DNA of 24,512 nucleotides, taken from contig DATAVK010000092.1 of NCBI GenBank assembly GCA_036267755.1, positions 1 to 24,512 on the forward strand, read 5' to 3'. Within the stretch, counting starts at the first letter, position 1; each line of letters starts with the position of its first letter. Positions 23,271-24,512 of this stretch are shown piece by piece. The position numbers and the translations under genes are program-made. This DNA comes from DATAVK01 sp036267755 (GTDB lineage Bacteria > Actinomycetota > Actinomycetes > JAFAQI01). Under the pieces are notes generated by a model, which did no database searches, was not told the DNA's origin, and saw only the letters and a program-made list of their open reading frames with translations.

Positions 23271-24512
23271 ATGACCATCTCGATCCCCGTCCTCGACGAT
23301 CGGTCGTTCGACCAGCTCGTCACCGAGGCCAAGGCCCGCGTACCGGTGCACACACCGGAATGGACCAACCTCAACGCGAGCGATCCCGGCGTCACCATCG
23401 TCGAGCTCTTCGCATTCCTCACCGAAAACCTGCTCTACCGCAGCAACCGGATCCCCGAGGCCAACCGGCTGAAGTTCCTGACGATGCTCGGGATCTCGCT
23501 CGAGCCGCCGGCGGCCGGCACCGGGCTGGTCTCCTTCAGCAACGACAAGGGGCCGATCGCGCCGCTCGTCGTCACCTCCGGCACCGAGGTGCGCGCGGGC
23601 AAGGTGCCCTTCCAGACCACCAACCCGATCGACGTGCTCCCGGTCAGCGCGGCGGTCTATTACAAAGCGCCGCAACCGAACTTGGACGCGGCCACCCAGG
23701 CGCGCTATCAGCTGATCTACCAGACCTTCCTGTCCTCCAGCACCGACGTGCTGACCTTCTACCAGCCCACCGAGCTCGACGCACCGGCCACCGGGAAGCC
23801 TGACCCGGTCGTCGACCTCGGCGACCCGATTGCCGGCACCATCGACCGGTCGCTGTGGATCGCCCTGTTGGCGCCCAAGGGTGCCGACCTGGATGCGGTA
23901 CGCCGGGCCATCGCAGGCCAGAACCTCTCGATCGGCATCTACCCGGCGGCGCAGGTCGCCGGCCGGATCCTGCCGCCCGTGACGACCGGCAGCGCGACCG
24001 TCGACCCGGGCCTCGTCTTCGAGATCGCGGCTCCCGAGGTCGACCCGTCCGGACTGGCCGGTCCGGGCTTCGGCGTGGGACCGCCGAACTACTCGCGCCT
24101 GGAGATCACGTACGCCGACCCGGTGCTCACCTCGCCGGGCATCGTCCAGGTCAACCTGCCGGAGTACAGCAAGCTGCTGGTCTGGGCCTTCGACCCCGAC
24201 GAAGACGGCACGCAGGACTACCCGCCGAGGATCGACGACGCGACCGTCACTGCGCGGCTGGTCACCTGGGTCCGGCTCCGTTACCCGCCGCTGACCGATG
24301 ACACCGACAGCACCTCGACGGACAGCACCTCGACAGGCAGCGGCACTAGCTCGCCGGCGCAGAGCACGGGTACGTCGGACGAGTCGAGTGACGCCGAGGA
24401 CTCGACCTCATCGGGCGGGTGCGGCTGTGGCTGCTCGGGCGGCTCGGGGATGACCTGCGGGTCGACGAGCACGGCCCTCGCGCTGGCCGACGCGACCGAT
24501 CAGCCGACCGGC
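23271..24512 (+). CDS. Baseplate J/gp6-like wedge protein (Pvc11-like), partial at the right edge
   Basis: Open from the ATG at 23271 to the end of the window, 414 codons without a stop. The N-terminus contains PEWTNLNASDPGVTIVELFAF followed by LTENLLYRSNRIPE and LKFLTMLGISLEPP, the clear start of eCIS baseplate-J proteins, which form the wedge ring around the hub. From about residue 342 the protein breaks into a Ser/Thr/Asp-rich linker of some 40 residues, followed by a Cys/Gly cluster with Cys at 384, 386, 388 and 396, then Ala/Thr-rich sequence. The frame stays open and codon use is unchanged, so this looks like an insertion rather than an error. G-rich GGGGCG precedes the start. Confidence 0.92.
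   Translation, partial: MTISIPVLDDRSFDQLVTEAKARVPVHTPEWTNLNASDPGVTIVELFAFLTENLLYRSNRIPEANRLKFLTMLGISLEPPAAGTGLVSFSNDKGPIAPLVVTSGTEVRAGKVPFQTTNPIDVLPVSAAVYYKAPQPNLDAATQARYQLIYQTFLSSSTDVLTFYQPTELDAPATGKPDPVVDLGDPIAGTIDRSLWIALLAPKGADLDAVRRAIAGQNLSIGIYPAAQVAGRILPPVTTGSATVDPGLVFEIAAPEVDPSGLAGPGFGVGPPNYSRLEITYADPVLTSPGIVQVNLPEYSKLLVWAFDPDEDGTQDYPPRIDDATVTARLVTWVRLRYPPLTDDTDSTSTDSTSTGSGTSSPAQSTGTSDESSDAEDSTSSGGCGCGCSGGSGMTCGSTSTALALADATDQPTG
24306..24335 (+). repeat. 15-bp tandem repeat encoding DSTST units
   Basis: Two adjacent 15-bp copies, 24306-24320 and 24321-24335, differ only at the last base and encode Asp-Ser-Thr-Ser-Thr and a near copy. They lie in the Ser/Thr/Asp linker of the baseplate-J gene and may be a site of copy-number change by replication slippage. 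Confidence 0.7.

Noticed and set aside
9943..24512. Interpretation as a contractile prophage
   Set aside because: No capsid, portal, terminase, integrase, lysis or attachment site is visible, and DUF4255, DUF4157, DUF5908 and LysM-tube genes mark an eCIS. Genes beyond the edge could still change this.
1..24512. tRNA, rRNA, CRISPR arrays and insertion sequences
   Set aside because: No regularly spaced repeats, cloverleaf-like segments, transposase frames or terminal inverted repeats were seen; nearly all of the window is coding.

Overview
The window is high-GC DNA with G/C-ending codons, GTG starts and many 1-4 nt gene overlaps, which fits an actinomycete (Actinomycetota); nothing fixes the genus. 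Its core is most of an extracellular contractile injection system (eCIS, a phage-tail-like, PVC/Afp-related device), read left to right from about 9.94 kb past the right edge. No capsid, portal, terminase, integrase or transposase gene is visible. DUF4255, DUF4157, DUF5908 and CIS-tube/LysM proteins are present, so this is an injection system rather than a prophage.

Layout: (1) 233-1723, a DHA2-type MFS drug exporter, probably unrelated. (2) Complement 1790-4207, a large DUF4157 protein with a nuclease-like C-terminal region; complement 4299-5228, a polytopic membrane protein of unknown family. (3) 5373-7939, a previously unlisted 35-residue hydrophobic/lipoprotein-like peptide overlapping (ATGA) a patatin-like phospholipase. 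(4) Complement 7984-9888, a second DUF4157 protein carrying a zinc-phospholipase-C-like motif. (5) 9943-24512, one almost gapless operon: two-domain glycosyltransferase, 95-aa protein, DUF4255 cap protein, carboxypeptidase-regulatory-like protein, sheath 1, tube 1, sheath 2, tube 2, LysM tube protein, DUF5908 small protein, gpD-like hub, gp5/VgrG-like spike, a 576-aa protein with a strongly hydrophobic C-terminus, gp25/GPW baseplate protein, and the first 414 codons of a baseplate-J protein. The AAA+ ATPase, tape measure, tail fibre and remaining baseplate genes expected of an eCIS would lie beyond the right edge.

How it may work together (inference): the operon builds a sheath/tube particle on a gpD-gp5-gp25-J baseplate; DUF4157 proteins and possibly the patatin-like lipase are candidate cargo; the 576-aa protein may tie the baseplate to a membrane; the glycosyltransferase, first gene of the operon, may modify the particle or the cell surface. 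A shared DNA element, GTGACG repeated at exactly 11-bp steps, lies upstream of both DUF4157 genes and at the head of the structural operon; between 9902 and 9948 it forms a perfectly symmetric four-copy array between divergent genes. It is the best candidate here for an undescribed control element linking cargo and machine.
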